DNA of 64,000 bases from Fibrella aestuarina BUZ 2. GTDB lineage: Bacteria; Bacteroidota; Bacteroidia; Cytophagales; Spirosomataceae. Positions 43,919 through 52,633 of the stretch are shown here, piece after piece. The stretch spans positions 1,415,698 through 1,479,697 of the forward strand of contig NC_020054.1 of NCBI RefSeq assembly GCF_000331105.1, written 5' to 3'. Position 1 is the stretch's first letter, and each line of letters begins with the position of its first letter. The notes beneath the pieces are model-generated. The model was given only the letters and a program-made list of their open reading frames with translations, had not been told where the DNA came from and ran no database searches. The translations under genes were made by a program, and so were the position numbers.

Positions 43919-46900
43919 TTAGAAATTGGCCGTCACTTTAAGCTGATACGTGCGCGGGATGGGTACGTTCCCAAAGTCGACGCCCCGGAACAGGTCGTTG
44001 GATCCACCCGCATTGGTCTCGGGGTCGAAGCCGTTGTATTTATCCCACGAAATCAGGTTGCGACCCACCAGCGCGATGTTGATGTTGTTGACGCCTTTGA
44101 TCAGTTCGGGCAGGTTATAGCTAAGCGACAGCTCGCGCAGTTTGGTAAACGAGCCGTCGTCGATTCGCCACTCCTGCATGTTGTAGATGGCGAAGATGTA
44201 GCCGCGTTTCAGGTCGCCGGTTAGTTCGCGGGCGGCAAAATCGCCTAGTCCCACGCCCTGCCGGGTCCGTTTGTCGGCGTTGAAAATGTCGAAGCCCTGC
44301 ACCGTTTCAAACAACACGTTCAGCCCCAGTTTTTTGTACGTCAGCTTGGTACCAAACGAGCCCGTCCACTTCGGATTGGGGTTGCCGATGATGATGTTGG
44401 CCGTTGGTCGCCCCGCCACCTCGACCTGCCCATCCGACGTGCGGGCGGGTACGTAATCGACCGAACCTACTGCCTGCGATACGGCCCGTTCTGACTGCGG
44501 GAAGCCATCGACCGTGTTGATGAGCGTACCATCGGCGCGACGGGCATAGCCTGTTCCGAAGAAAACACCCACCGGCTGCCCCTGCAACAGCGTTACGGGT
44601 GCCCCCGCCACGTTGTCGATGGTGATGATGGGGCTACCCAGCGAGAGCACCTTGTTGCGGTTGCGGCTGAAAATGGCCGTTACGTCCCACGTGAAGTTAG
44701 GCAGGCTGATGGGCGTCGCGTTGACCATCAGTTCGATACCTTTGTTTTCCATCGTGCCCACGTTGGTAACGATGCTCGTACCACCCGTGGTAGGGGCGAG
44801 ATCGCGTTGCACCACCAGGTCGCTGATCTGCTGATTGTAGGTTGTGAAGCTCAGGTTGACGCGGTTATCGAGCAGGCCAATGTCGACCCCGGCTTCAAAT
44901 TCGGTCATGCGCTCGGGCCGAACGAGGGGGTTGGCCAGCTGCGCACCCGGTACGAGCGTGTTTTTGCCCAGATACCCACCCGCCGGTGGCGCAAACTGAT
45001 AGAACCGGCTGTAGCTGCCTACCCCCGACAGGTTGCCCGCTGCCCCGTAGCTGGCGCGCAGCTTCAGTTCTGACATGGTTTTGCTAAACGCCAGATTCTT
45101 CCAGAAATCGAAGTCCGACACGATTACCGAGCCACTCAGCTTCGGGTACGTCTGATTAATTACCGACGGATCAAACTTCGACGACTGATCGACCCGCACG
45201 GCGGCCGTCAGGTAGGCCATGTACTTGTAGCCCAGCGTAGCCTGCCCGAAGTAACCGCCCAGGTTGAAGCGGTCGAGGCTGTACGTCGTGATGTAGCTGT
45301 TGGTCGCCCCGCTGACGGTTTCGATAAACGGCGTAATCCCCTGCCCCTGCGCCACCGAGTAATCAGAGCGGAAATACTGGTAGTTATAGCCGACGATGGC
45401 GTTCAGGGACAGGCTTTTGCCGAGGCTCCGTTCGTAGGCGGCGGTTAGGTCAGCGTTGTACTGGAAAACGGCGTTGTTACCCGTGGCGGCAAACCCCTGC
45501 GGAAAGAGGTTGGCGCCCAAGGCTGCCTGCGCCACGTAGGGGTAAGGCCGGATGTAGTTCTGGCCCACCTGCCCGTAGGCATCAATACCCAGAATGCCCT
45601 TAATCGTCAGCCCGGCAAACGGCGTGGCGGTCAGTTGCAGGTCGCTGATGGCGCGGTTGGTCGACTGCGTAAACTTCATGTCTTCGATGGTCGAGAGCGG
45701 ATTGACCCGCGGCCCCTCCACCGCTTTCAGGTTACCTTCCGAGTCGCGTTGGGTGATATCATAAATGTTGTTGACAATGTTGACCGAGTTAATAGGGCTG
45801 TAGAACACATTGCCATTGGCTTTCTCATTGGAAAAGCTGTTGACATACTGCAATCCCAGCGAGGCGTTGAGCCAGGGAGCCAGCCGCTGATCGATCCGGG
45901 CGCGCACGTTGTAGCGGGTGAAGTCGGTGCCTTTGACAATCCCCTGATTGGTCATCTGGCCCAGCGACATAATGTATTTGGTGTTCTCACTCCCGCCCGA
46001 TACCGACAGCGCGTTTTCGGTACCGTAGCCCGTCTGGAAAATCTGGTCGAAGTAGTTGTAGCGGGGTACGTTGTCGACCACGTTCGAGAGCAGTTGGTTA
46101 GTGCTGCCGTCGCGGTAGATGGTAGCAAACGTGCTGGCTGGGTTCAGCTTTAGCGCGTCGTCGCGCAGGGTCTGCGAGTTGAACGTCTGGATGGTGTACA
46201 ATCGCTGCTGGGTGTTGCCGAAGGTCTTGTTGACCATGTTGACCGGTACCGATTTGCGCAGTTCGTTCATGCTGAACGACGTACTGAACGTAAAGCGGGG
46301 TGTACCCGCTCGGCCGCGTTTGGTTGTAATGAGCACCACGCCGTTGGCCGCCCGCGAGCCATATTGAGCCGCCGCCGCCGCCCCGTTGATCACGTTCAGG
46401 CTTTCGATGTCGTTCGGGTTGATGTCGGCCAGACGGTTCTGCCCGGCGTTGGCCGAGCCAATCTGCGAACCCGCCGCCAGTTGCGAGACGTTGGCGCTCT
46501 GGTTCGAGACAATCACCCCATCGACGATGTAAAGCGGGTCAGACGACCCCGACAGCGATTTAATGCCCCGCAGCCGCACCGAGATCGAGCCCGCCGGATC
46601 GCCGGAGTTCTGCACGATCTGCGCGCCCGGCACCTTGCCCTGTAGCGAGTTGAGCAGGCCGCTCGTGCCCGACTGCGCCAGGTCAGACGCTTTTACCGTG
46701 CTGATCTGGTTGCCCAGCTCCCGCTTCGGGGCCGAGATCGTCGAGGCAATCACCACCACCTCGTTGAGCGTGCCATTGGCGTCGGCCAGACGGGCGTTGA
46801 TGGTTAGGTTGGCGTTGCCCGTCAGCACCAGATTTTCCTGAATAGAAATGAACCCCACCGATGAAAACACCAGCCGTCGTACGCCCGTGGGGGCTTCAAA

Positions 46901-47128
46901 CGAGAGTTTGTAAGAACCATCGAGCGTAGTGATCGTCCCGATTGGTTCATCACTCAGGCGGACGGAAACCCCGGATAGCGGCTGCCCGTTGAAGTCGGTT
47001 ACACTGCCTTTGATAGTATATTTCGTGACACTCTGCGCCAGCGCCATCGGGGTGGCGAGCAGCAGGCACAGAAACCACAGAAGCCACCGCTGCAAACGGT
47101 GGCTGCACGTCGCGTAGGCGTGTTTCAT
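43919..47128 (-). CDS. SusC/RagA family TonB-linked outer membrane protein
   Basis: A 1069-residue TonB-dependent porin of the SusC/RagA family. A signal peptide ends at ALAQSV; an N-terminal carboxypeptidase D regulatory-like domain follows (KGSVTDFNGQPLSGVSVRLS). The plug has GVVLITTKRG and LYIVDGVIV motifs, typical of SusC, and the barrel ends in QLKVTANF, with a terminal aromatic residue. There is no STN domain, so anti-sigma signalling is unlikely. It forms a transporter with the downstream SusD-like lipoprotein. The upstream spacer is 548 bp and contains a copy of the iterated word at 47248. Confidence 0.95.
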   Translation of the reverse strand: MKHAYATCSHRLQRWLLWFLCLLLATPMALAQSVTKYTIKGSVTDFNGQPLSGVSVRLSDEPIGTITTLDGSYKLSFEAPTGVRRLVFSSVGFISIQENLVLTGNANLTINARLADANGTLNEVVVIASTISAPKRELGNQISTVKASDLAQSGTSGLLNSLQGKVPGAQIVQNSGDPAGSISVRLRGIKSLSGSSDPLYIVDGVIVSNQSANVSQLAAGSQIGSANAGQNRLADINPNDIESLNVINGAAAAAQYGSRAANGVVLITTKRGRAGTPRFTFSTSFSMNELRKSVPVNMVNKTFGNTQQRLYTIQTFNSQTLRDDALKLNPASTFATIYRDGSTNQLLSNVVDNVPRYNYFDQIFQTGYGTENALSVSGGSENTKYIMSLGQMTNQGIVKGTDFTRYNVRARIDQRLAPWLNASLGLQYVNSFSNEKANGNVFYSPINSVNIVNNIYDITQRDSEGNLKAVEGPRVNPLSTIEDMKFTQSTNRAISDLQLTATPFAGLTIKGILGIDAYGQVGQNYIRPYPYVAQAALGANLFPQGFAATGNNAVFQYNADLTAAYERSLGKSLSLNAIVGYNYQYFRSDYSVAQGQGITPFIETVSGATNSYITTYSLDRFNLGGYFGQATLGYKYMAYLTAAVRVDQSSKFDPSVINQTYPKLSGSVIVSDFDFWKNLAFSKTMSELKLRASYGAAGNLSGVGSYSRFYQFAPPAGGYLGKNTLVPGAQLANPLVRPERMTEFEAGVDIGLLDNRVNLSFTTYNQQISDLVVQRDLAPTTGGTSIVTNVGTMENKGIELMVNATPISLPNFTWDVTAIFSRNRNKVLSLGSPIITIDNVAGAPVTLLQGQPVGVFFGTGYARRADGTLINTVDGFPQSERAVSQAVGSVDYVPARTSDGQVEVAGRPTANIIIGNPNPKWTGSFGTKLTYKKLGLNVLFETVQGFDIFNADKRTRQGVGLGDFAARELTGDLKRGYIFAIYNMQEWRIDDGSFTKLRELSLSYNLPELIKGVNNINIALVGRNLISWDKYNGFDPETNAGGSNDLFRGVDFGNVPIPRTYQLKVTANF

Positions 47129-47676
47129 GGTAGGTTGTTTGGTTGTTATAGTTTGGGTATGGCCCGCAAATTAGCAGTCGCAGCCGAAAAACATAAGGAA
47201 CTAACCTGCGGGAAATAATTAAGTACAAGTTGCTAAAGCGGACGGCCAACGTACCCAAGCGCTTAGTAAGTAGCAGATTCTTCGCAATCAGGTAGTTACC
47301 GCTTGGCTTACTGATAGCCTAGTTTTGTTACTGCAAAGCTCAGCCGACCTCGTAACGTCCTGGATTATGCCGAGTATGGAGAGATGAATGAGCGGGTTGA
47401 GCGAGATAATTACTTAGCGCCGGTAGGCATGAGCTTTTACGCGTAACCGGATCAGGCCGTAGCGTAGTAGGCCAGATTAATGATCAATCATTGATGTACG
47501 CCAAACTCAATAGCTTCTGGGGGTGTTGAGGAGCCATATAATTGCTTCAAAAACAAACCCATTGCCCGACGCGTTAATCACGCCCGCCTGATTGTCGGCA
47601 ATACCGATAAAGTTTTAGTGTTTATCTTGAACACTGGACGTTTTTTCCTACTTTTGCGCCTCAAATTGCAACTTGT
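47129..47676. other. 548-bp spacer between susC and the TPR gene
   Basis: Divergent region. It must contain the susC promoter and the TPR gene promoter (the latter is visible at 47627-47656). AACGTACCCA occurs near 47248. A 20-codon open frame near 47380-47445 has no support. No RNA structure or repeat stands out. Confidence 0.5.
47627..47656 (+). promoter_or_regulatory. Bacteroidota-type promoter for the TPR gene
   Basis: A TTG (-33-like, 47627-47629) is followed after 19 bases by TACTTTTG (47649-47656), which matches the -7 consensus TAnnTTTG. The TPR start codon is 21 bp downstream, so the 5' leader would be short. Confidence 0.6.
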
Positions 47677-48369
47677 ATGAGCAAGAAGAACACGGGTTTA
47701 GAGTTCATTGAAGACCCGGATGCGTTGGCCGGTAAACTAGAGAAGGCTGAAGATTTTTTTGAGACAAACCGCAACCTCATCTTCGGGGTGATCGGTGCGT
47801 TGGTGCTGGGCGTGGCTGGTTTCTTCGGGTATCGCTACTTCAAGAGTGTACAGGATGAAGAAGGACAGAACAAACTGTTTGCCGCCGTGTACAAGTTTGA
47901 ACAGGACTCGCTGAAGGCCGCGTTGAGCGGTACAAAGCAGTATCCCGGTCTGGTGGCCGTTGCAGATGATTACAGCGGCACGAACGCGGGTAATCTGGCG
48001 CATTTCTACGCGGGTGCTGCCCTGCTGAAAGACGGCAAGTATGACCAGGCCATCGAACAGCTGGAAGATTTCAGCTCGTCGGATCTGTTGGTGCAGGCTC
48101 GTGCCTATGCGCTGATCGGCGATGCCTACATGGAAAAGAAAAGCTTTTCTGAAGCGGCCGACTATTACCAGAAAGCGGCCGACTATAAGCCAAACAAGTT
48201 CTTCACCCCGGCTTACCTGATGAAGCTCGCCGTGGCGTATGAGCAGGCGAAAGACAATGCCAAGGCAATCGAGACGTACCAGCAGATTCTGGACAAGTAT
48301 GCCGATGCGGCCGAGGCGGCTAATGCCAAAAAATATAAATCCCTGCTCGAAGCGCAAAGCGGCGAGTAG
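47677..48369 (+). CDS. Membrane-anchored tetratricopeptide repeat protein
   Basis: A 230-residue YfgM-like protein. One transmembrane helix is near residues 35-55 (LIFGVIGALVLGVAGFFGYRYF), preceded by a charged N-terminus. TPR units follow: GNLAHFYAGAALLKDGKYDQ, QARAYALIGDAYMEKKSFSEAADYYQKA, PAYLMKLAVAYEQAKDNAKAIETYQQI. YfgM-type proteins link the Sec translocon and periplasmic chaperones in Proteobacteria; the Bacteroidota versions are less understood. In this phylum such a gene commonly precedes ribH, as it does here. A terminator separates the two. Confidence 0.9.
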   Translation: MSKKNTGLEFIEDPDALAGKLEKAEDFFETNRNLIFGVIGALVLGVAGFFGYRYFKSVQDEEGQNKLFAAVYKFEQDSLKAALSGTKQYPGLVAVADDYSGTNAGNLAHFYAGAALLKDGKYDQAIEQLEDFSSSDLLVQARAYALIGDAYMEKKSFSEAADYYQKAADYKPNKFFTPAYLMKLAVAYEQAKDNAKAIETYQQILDKYADAAEAANAKKYKSLLEAQSGE

Positions 48370-48394
48370 TCAACCGAGTACGTAATTACGTATG

Positions 48395-48433
48395 AAAAAG
48401 GGACGAAGCCGTGAATCGGGTTCGTCCCTTTTT
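48395..48433 (+). terminator. Rho-independent terminator after the TPR gene
   Basis: Stem AAAAAGGGACGAA (48395-48407) pairs with TTCGTCCCTTTTT (48421-48433) followed by more T, 25 bp after the stop. It is a textbook factor-independent terminator. Confidence 0.85.
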
Positions 48434-48445
48434 TAGTTTGATAGG

Positions 48446-48490
48446 CGACGTACCTGAGCCTGCTGCACAACGACAGGCTCAGGTACGTCG
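48446..48490. repeat. Inverted pair of GGTACGT words forming a hairpin
   Basis: Arms CGACGTACCTGAGCCTG (48446-48462) and CAGGCTCAGGTACGTCG (48474-48490) are perfect 17-bp complements with an 11-base loop. Each arm contains one copy of the iterated word ACGTACC / GGTACGT. It lies between the TPR terminator and ribH. Inverted uptake sequences acting as terminators in Neisseria and Haemophilus look like this. Confidence 0.75.
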
Positions 48491-48530
48491 ACAAACGTCA
48501 GACAGCAACTTGTAAACGCCCAACCAATCC

Positions 48531-49028
48531 ATGTCTTCTGCCGATAAGAACCTCAGTGTTTTCAGCGCTGAAAACCTGCCCACCATCAGTCAGCATCGGT
48601 TTGCGCTGATCGTCGCCGAATGGAATACCGACGTTACAGAAGCCCTTTTTCAGGGGGCCTACGATACGCTGTTGCGGTATGGCGCCCAGCCCGAAAACCT
48701 CGTCCGGGGCAACGTACCTGGCAGTTTTGAACTGACGACCGCCGCGCTTTGGTACGCGCAACGCGCCGACATCGACGCGGTGATCTGCCTGGGCTGCGTG
48801 ATTCAGGGCGAAACCAAGCACAACGACTATATCAACCACGCCGTCGCGCAGGGGTTGACCAACGTATCGCTAAAAACCGGTAAGCCCGTCATCTTCGGCG
48901 TGCTGACCCCCAACACCCAGCAGCAGGCCCTCGACCGGGCGGGCGGCATCCACGGCAACAAAGGCGACGAAGCCGCCATCACCGCCATCAAAATGGTGGG
49001 CCTAAAGAGTGAACTAGCGAAAGAGTAA
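48531..49028 (+). CDS. ribH: 6,7-dimethyl-8-ribityllumazine synthase
   Basis: RibH, 165 residues, which makes 6,7-dimethyl-8-ribityllumazine in riboflavin synthesis. Conserved blocks are HRFALIVAEWNTDVTEALFQGA (phosphate and substrate loop), GSFELTTAALWYAQ, DAVICLGCVIQGETKHNDYINHAVAQG with the catalytic His in GETKHN, and PVIFGVLTPNTQQQALDRAGG. Subunits assemble as pentamers or 60-mers. It follows a TPR gene and precedes the aspartate kinase gene; no other riboflavin gene is near, and I see no FMN riboswitch in the short upstream spacer. Confidence 0.97.
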   Translation: MSSADKNLSVFSAENLPTISQHRFALIVAEWNTDVTEALFQGAYDTLLRYGAQPENLVRGNVPGSFELTTAALWYAQRADIDAVICLGCVIQGETKHNDYINHAVAQGLTNVSLKTGKPVIFGVLTPNTQQQALDRAGGIHGNKGDEAAITAIKMVGLKSELAKE

Positions 49029-49141
49029 AAGAGCGAATAGCCCTGCGTCAGCACCGTTCTTTTGTACGTAACAGGGCTACCGCCAATCGCTCTACTCGTC
49101 TACTCACTCGTTCACTCTCTCATTCTTTCACTCTTTACTAT

Positions 49142-50488
49142 ATGCACGTCTGGAAATTCGGTGGTACCTCGGTGGGGAAGCCTGAGCGGATGCATTCCAT
49201 CCGGAACCTGATTACATCTGAGTCAAACCGTAAGGTGATTGTTTTGTCGGCGCTGTCGGGCACGACCAACGCGCTGCTGTCGATTGGCGAATCGCTGAAA
49301 AGCGGTCAGCACGACGAAGCGTCGGAGAAGATCGAACACCTCAAAGCCCACTATGACACGTTTCTGCGCGACCTGTTCAAGACATCAGACGGGCTGGCGG
49401 CGGGGCAGCGGGTGGTCGAAAATGAGTTTTCGTTTATCCGGTCGCTGACCAAGATCCGGCCGTTCACGCTGAAGCAGGAGAAAGAACTCGTGGCCGAGGG
49501 CGAACTGCTGAGCACGCAGATGTTTGCGGCGTATCTGGCCGAAGAAGGTGTATCGTCGGTGTTGCTGCCCGCGCTGGAGTTCATGCGGATCGACGCCGAT
49601 AACGAACCCGAACTGGGCCTAATCGAGCAGAATCTGCGCCAGATGCTCCGCGACCACGAAGACAAGCAGATCATCGTGACGCAGGGCTTCATCTGCCGGA
49701 ACCCACGCGGCGAAGTCGATAACCTCAAACGCGGTGGTTCCGACTACACGGCCTCGCTGATCGGGGGCGCGATCCGGGCCGACGAAATCCAGATCTGGAC
49801 CGACATCGATGGGATGCATAATAACGACCCGCGCATCGTGAAAAAGACCTTTCCGATTCGGGAACTGACGTTTGAAGAGGCGGCCGAGCTGGCTTACTTC
49901 GGCGCCAAAATCCTGCACCCCAGCACCATCACGCCGGCCAAACTGCGGGGGGTACCCGTGCGTCTGAAAAATACGATGGACCCCGACGCGCCAGGTACGT
50001 TGATTGCCGACCGCACCAGTCCAACGGCCGCTGCGGATGACGATCAGGTATTCAAGGCCATAGCTGCCAAAGACGGGATCACGGCGCTCTACATCCATTC
50101 AACCCGAATGTTGAACGCCTACGGGTTCCTGCGCCGTATTTTCGAGATCTTTGAGAAGTACAAAACGCCCATCGACCTGATTGCTACGTCGGAAGTGTCG
50201 GTGTCGGTCACAATCGACAATACCGATAACCTGGCGGCCATTCAGGAGGAGTTGGGCAAATTCTGTGAGCTGGAAGAACCTGACTACGACCAGACGATCG
50301 TCTGCATCGTGGGGAATTTCAGTTCCGATCAGCCCGATATTGCGGCGCGAGTGCTGAACGCCATGAAAGGCATTCCAATTCGGATGATTTCGTACGGCGG
50401 CACCGAGCACAACATTTCGTTGCTGATGCACGGCCGCTATAAAAATGACGCCCTAAACGCGCTGAACTCCGGGCTGTTTGGGCTGTAG
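49142..50488 (+). CDS. lysC: Aspartate kinase (monofunctional)
   Basis: Aspartokinase, 448 residues, phosphorylates aspartate at the head of the lysine, threonine, methionine and isoleucine pathway. The N-terminal KFGGTSVGKPERM is the family signature; QGFICRNPRGEVDNLKRGGSDYTASLIGGAI is the ATP/aspartate region; AELAYFGAKILHPSTITPA closes the kinase domain. Two ACT domains follow (about 310-448), suggesting end-product feedback; lysine is the most likely effector, but threonine cannot be excluded. No homoserine dehydrogenase is fused. The spacer before it is full of 'TCACTCTTTCACTC' text. Confidence 0.93.
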   Translation: MHVWKFGGTSVGKPERMHSIRNLITSESNRKVIVLSALSGTTNALLSIGESLKSGQHDEASEKIEHLKAHYDTFLRDLFKTSDGLAAGQRVVENEFSFIRSLTKIRPFTLKQEKELVAEGELLSTQMFAAYLAEEGVSSVLLPALEFMRIDADNEPELGLIEQNLRQMLRDHEDKQIIVTQGFICRNPRGEVDNLKRGGSDYTASLIGGAIRADEIQIWTDIDGMHNNDPRIVKKTFPIRELTFEEAAELAYFGAKILHPSTITPAKLRGVPVRLKNTMDPDAPGTLIADRTSPTAAADDDQVFKAIAAKDGITALYIHSTRMLNAYGFLRRIFEIFEKYKTPIDLIATSEVSVSVTIDNTDNLAAIQEELGKFCELEEPDYDQTIVCIVGNFSSDQPDIAARVLNAMKGIPIRMISYGGTEHNISLLMHGRYKNDALNALNSGLFGL

Positions 50489-50505
50489 ACAAATGAAGTA
50501 TCGAT

Positions 50506-50538
50506 AAACCTATAAGGTTTTAAAAACCTTATAGGTTT
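50506..50538. terminator. 33-bp palindrome, copy 2
   Basis: Arms AAACCTATAAGGTTTT (50506-50521) and AAAACCTTATAGGTTT (50523-50538) are the same as in the copy at 29461-29493 except for the central base. It lies between lysC and the MNT gene. Confidence 0.75.
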
Positions 50539-50550
50539 GCAAAAAAAAAC

Positions 50551-50859
50551 ATGACCAGGCAGGCCTTCATACAAGCGGTAAAGCAGGTGATCCAACAGAT
50601 CGATCCTCAAGCGGAGGTATGGCTGTTTGGCTCGCAGGCCCGAGGCGATGCCCGCCCCGACTCCGATTGGGATTTCCTGATGCTGACGGATATGCCGGTC
50701 GATCGGCGGTTTAAATATGCCGTTTGGGATCGGTTGAATGACCTCGAATTGGATGCCGAACGAGTGATCAGTACACGGATTCACAACAAGACACAGTGGC
50801 ACCAATTGGCGGTAACAGATTTATACCAGACTGTGCAGCAGGAAGGTAAGAGGCTATGA
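50551..50859 (+). CDS. MNT-type nucleotidyltransferase (MntA-like antitoxin)
   Basis: A 102-residue minimal nucleotidyltransferase. The active site is GSQARGDARPDSDWDFLML, matching the G-S-x-x-R-G ... S-D-x-D pattern of the polymerase-beta superfamily. In MntA-HepT modules the MNT partner AMPylates and silences the HEPN toxin. The gene is 4 bp overlapped (ATGA) with the HEPN gene, so the two are translated together. The window shows this pair directly upstream of serS. Confidence 0.93.
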   Translation: MTRQAFIQAVKQVIQQIDPQAEVWLFGSQARGDARPDSDWDFLMLTDMPVDRRFKYAVWDRLNDLELDAERVISTRIHNKTQWHQLAVTDLYQTVQQEGKRL

Positions 50860-51248
50860 GAAAAAGCAAAGCGGAAACGATTGCTTATCGGCTGGCTAAG
50901 GCTAGGCAGGACCAAGCCGATGCGGGAACCTTGAGCACCGTCGGAAGCTGGAATGGGGCCGTAAACCGGCTTTATTACGCCGCGTTTCATGCCGTCTCTG
51001 CTTTACTGTTGCAACAGGATATTGTCGTGAAATCGCATGTTGGTGCCAAGGGATTGTTTGAGCTTCATTTTATTAAAACAGGAAGGATAGACAGAAAATG
51101 GTCGAAATTTTATACTCGACTTTTTGAGAATCGCAACGACAGCGATTACGAAGACTTTGCTGTCTTCACGGCTGATGATGTGTTGCCGCTGATTCCGGAA
51201 ACTGACGAACTTATCGGGCTGATCAACGCCCTGATTCAAGAGAACTAA
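50856..51248 (+). CDS. HEPN domain protein (HepT-like toxin)
   Basis: A 130-residue HEPN domain protein. The fold is recognisable at NGAVNRLYYAAFHAVSALLLQQDI and KSHVGAKGLFELHFIKTGRID. The canonical RNase motif Rx4-6H is not clear; the corresponding region reads RNDSDYEDF, as in the DY-type HEPN branch, whose target modification may differ. With the upstream MNT gene it forms a probable two-gene toxin-antitoxin or nucleotide-signalling pair. Its stop overlaps the serS start by one base (TAATG). Base use is slightly more AT-rich than in its neighbours, consistent with insertion by transfer. Confidence 0.92.
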   Translation: MRKSKAETIAYRLAKARQDQADAGTLSTVGSWNGAVNRLYYAAFHAVSALLLQQDIVVKSHVGAKGLFELHFIKTGRIDRKWSKFYTRLFENRNDSDYEDFAVFTADDVLPLIPETDELIGLINALIQEN

Positions 51249-52543
51249 TGCTACAAATACCCTTCATCCGCGACAACAAAGACGTAACACTGGCGGGGTT
51301 ACGCAAACGGAATTTTCCCAACGCCGAGACCCTTGTGGAGCAACTGCTGACGCTTGATCAGCAACGCCGCGACACGCAGAAGACGCTCGACGACACGCTG
51401 GCCCGGCAAAACGCGCTGGCGAAAGAGATCGGTCAACTGATGAAGAGCGGGCAGAAAGAAGCCGCCGACGCCGCTAAGGCCGAAACGGCAACGCTCAAAT
51501 CACAATCGAAAGAGCTGGGCGATCAACTGGCCGAGTTGGAGCAGCAAGTGCAGGCGTTGCTCGTAACACTGCCCAACCTGCCTCACAGCAGCGTGCCCGA
51601 GGGCCGCTCGGCCGACGACAACGAAGTGGTGCTGGAATGGGGAGAGAAACCGTCTTTGCACGAAGGCGCTCAACCACACTGGGAGTTGATCAAACGCTTC
51701 GGCCCGAACGGTGGCCCGATGATCGACTTTGAATTGGGCAATAAGATTTCGGGCGCGGGCTTTCCGGTCTACAAGGGCAAAGCCGCCCGGCTGCAACGGG
51801 CGCTGATCAATTTCTTCCTGGATCAGGCGATGGCCGCTGGGTACGTTGAAGTACAGCCACCGATTGTCATCAACGAAGATTCGGGCTTCGGAACGGGCCA
51901 ACTGCCCGACAAGGAAGGGCAGATGTACTACGCCCCCGCCGACGGCCTGTACCTGATTCCGACGGCCGAGGTGCCCATTACCAACCTGTACCGCGACGTG
52001 ATGGTGACCGAGACCGACCTGCCCATCCAGAACGTGGGCTACACGCCCTGTTTTCGGCGCGAGGCAGGCTCTTGGGGCGCGCACGTGCGCGGGCTGAACC
52101 GCCTCCATCAGTTCGATAAAGTGGAGATTGTACGGATCGAAAAGCCTGAGAACTCGTATGCTGCGCTCGAAGGCATGAGTCAGTATGTGCAAGGCCTGCT
52201 GCAACAGCTGGAACTGCCTTATCGGGTGTTGCGCCTGTGTGGGGGCGACATGGGCTTCACATCGGCGCTCACCTACGACATGGAGGTGTGGTCGGCGGCA
52301 CAAAGTCGTTGGCTGGAGGTCAGCTCGGTCAGCAACTTTGAATCGTTCCAGGCCAACCGGCTGAAGCTGCGGGCCAAGCTCGAAAGCGGCGGCGGTAAGC
52401 CAACCCTGCTCCATACCCTCAACGGCTCGGCGCTCGCCCTGCCCCGCATCGTAGCCGCCCTGCTGGAAAACAACCAGTCGCCTGACGGTATCCGTATCCC
52501 GAAGGTGCTGGTGCCTTACTGCGGGTTTGACGTAATCAATTGA
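51248..52543 (+). CDS. serS: Serine-tRNA ligase
   Basis: Seryl-tRNA synthetase, 431 residues, a class II enzyme. The N-terminal coiled-coil arm that grips tRNA is residues about 30-110 (LDQQRRDTQKTLDDTLARQN). Motif 2 is PCFRREAGSWGAHVRGLNRLHQFDKVE and motif 3 is NGSALALPRIVAALLENNQ. Length is normal. Its ATG overlaps the last base of the HEPN stop, so ribosomes that finish the toxin gene may reinitiate on serS. No separate promoter is evident in the short upstream region, so serS may depend on the MNT promoter or on one further upstream. Confidence 0.97.
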   Translation: MLQIPFIRDNKDVTLAGLRKRNFPNAETLVEQLLTLDQQRRDTQKTLDDTLARQNALAKEIGQLMKSGQKEAADAAKAETATLKSQSKELGDQLAELEQQVQALLVTLPNLPHSSVPEGRSADDNEVVLEWGEKPSLHEGAQPHWELIKRFGPNGGPMIDFELGNKISGAGFPVYKGKAARLQRALINFFLDQAMAAGYVEVQPPIVINEDSGFGTGQLPDKEGQMYYAPADGLYLIPTAEVPITNLYRDVMVTETDLPIQNVGYTPCFRREAGSWGAHVRGLNRLHQFDKVEIVRIEKPENSYAALEGMSQYVQGLLQQLELPYRVLRLCGGDMGFTSALTYDMEVWSAAQSRWLEVSSVSNFESFQANRLKLRAKLESGGGKPTLLHTLNGSALALPRIVAALLENNQSPDGIRIPKVLVPYCGFDVIN

Positions 52544-52553
52544 GTTTAAGGCC

Positions 52554-52624
52554 TAAAGTCGGACGGCTAAGGTCAACTGACGTACCAACAGAACGCGTCA
52601 GCCAACCTTAATCGTCCGACTTTA
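52554..52624. terminator. 29-bp imperfect inverted repeat after serS
   Basis: Arms 52554-52582 and 52596-52624 pair with a few mismatches (TAAAGTCGGACG outer ends exact). It lies between convergent genes and includes ACGTACCA in the left arm end. Confidence 0.65.
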
Positions 52625-52633
52625 GCCGTTAAC

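Noticed and set aside
47129..47676. Possible pseudogene or small ORF between susC and the TPR gene
   Set aside because: Only a 20-codon frame is present, with no resemblance to a known protein; I treat the region as spacer.
48436..48530. FMN riboswitch upstream of ribH
   Set aside because: The spacer is short and taken up by the hairpin of the iterated word; no RFN-element boxes are visible.
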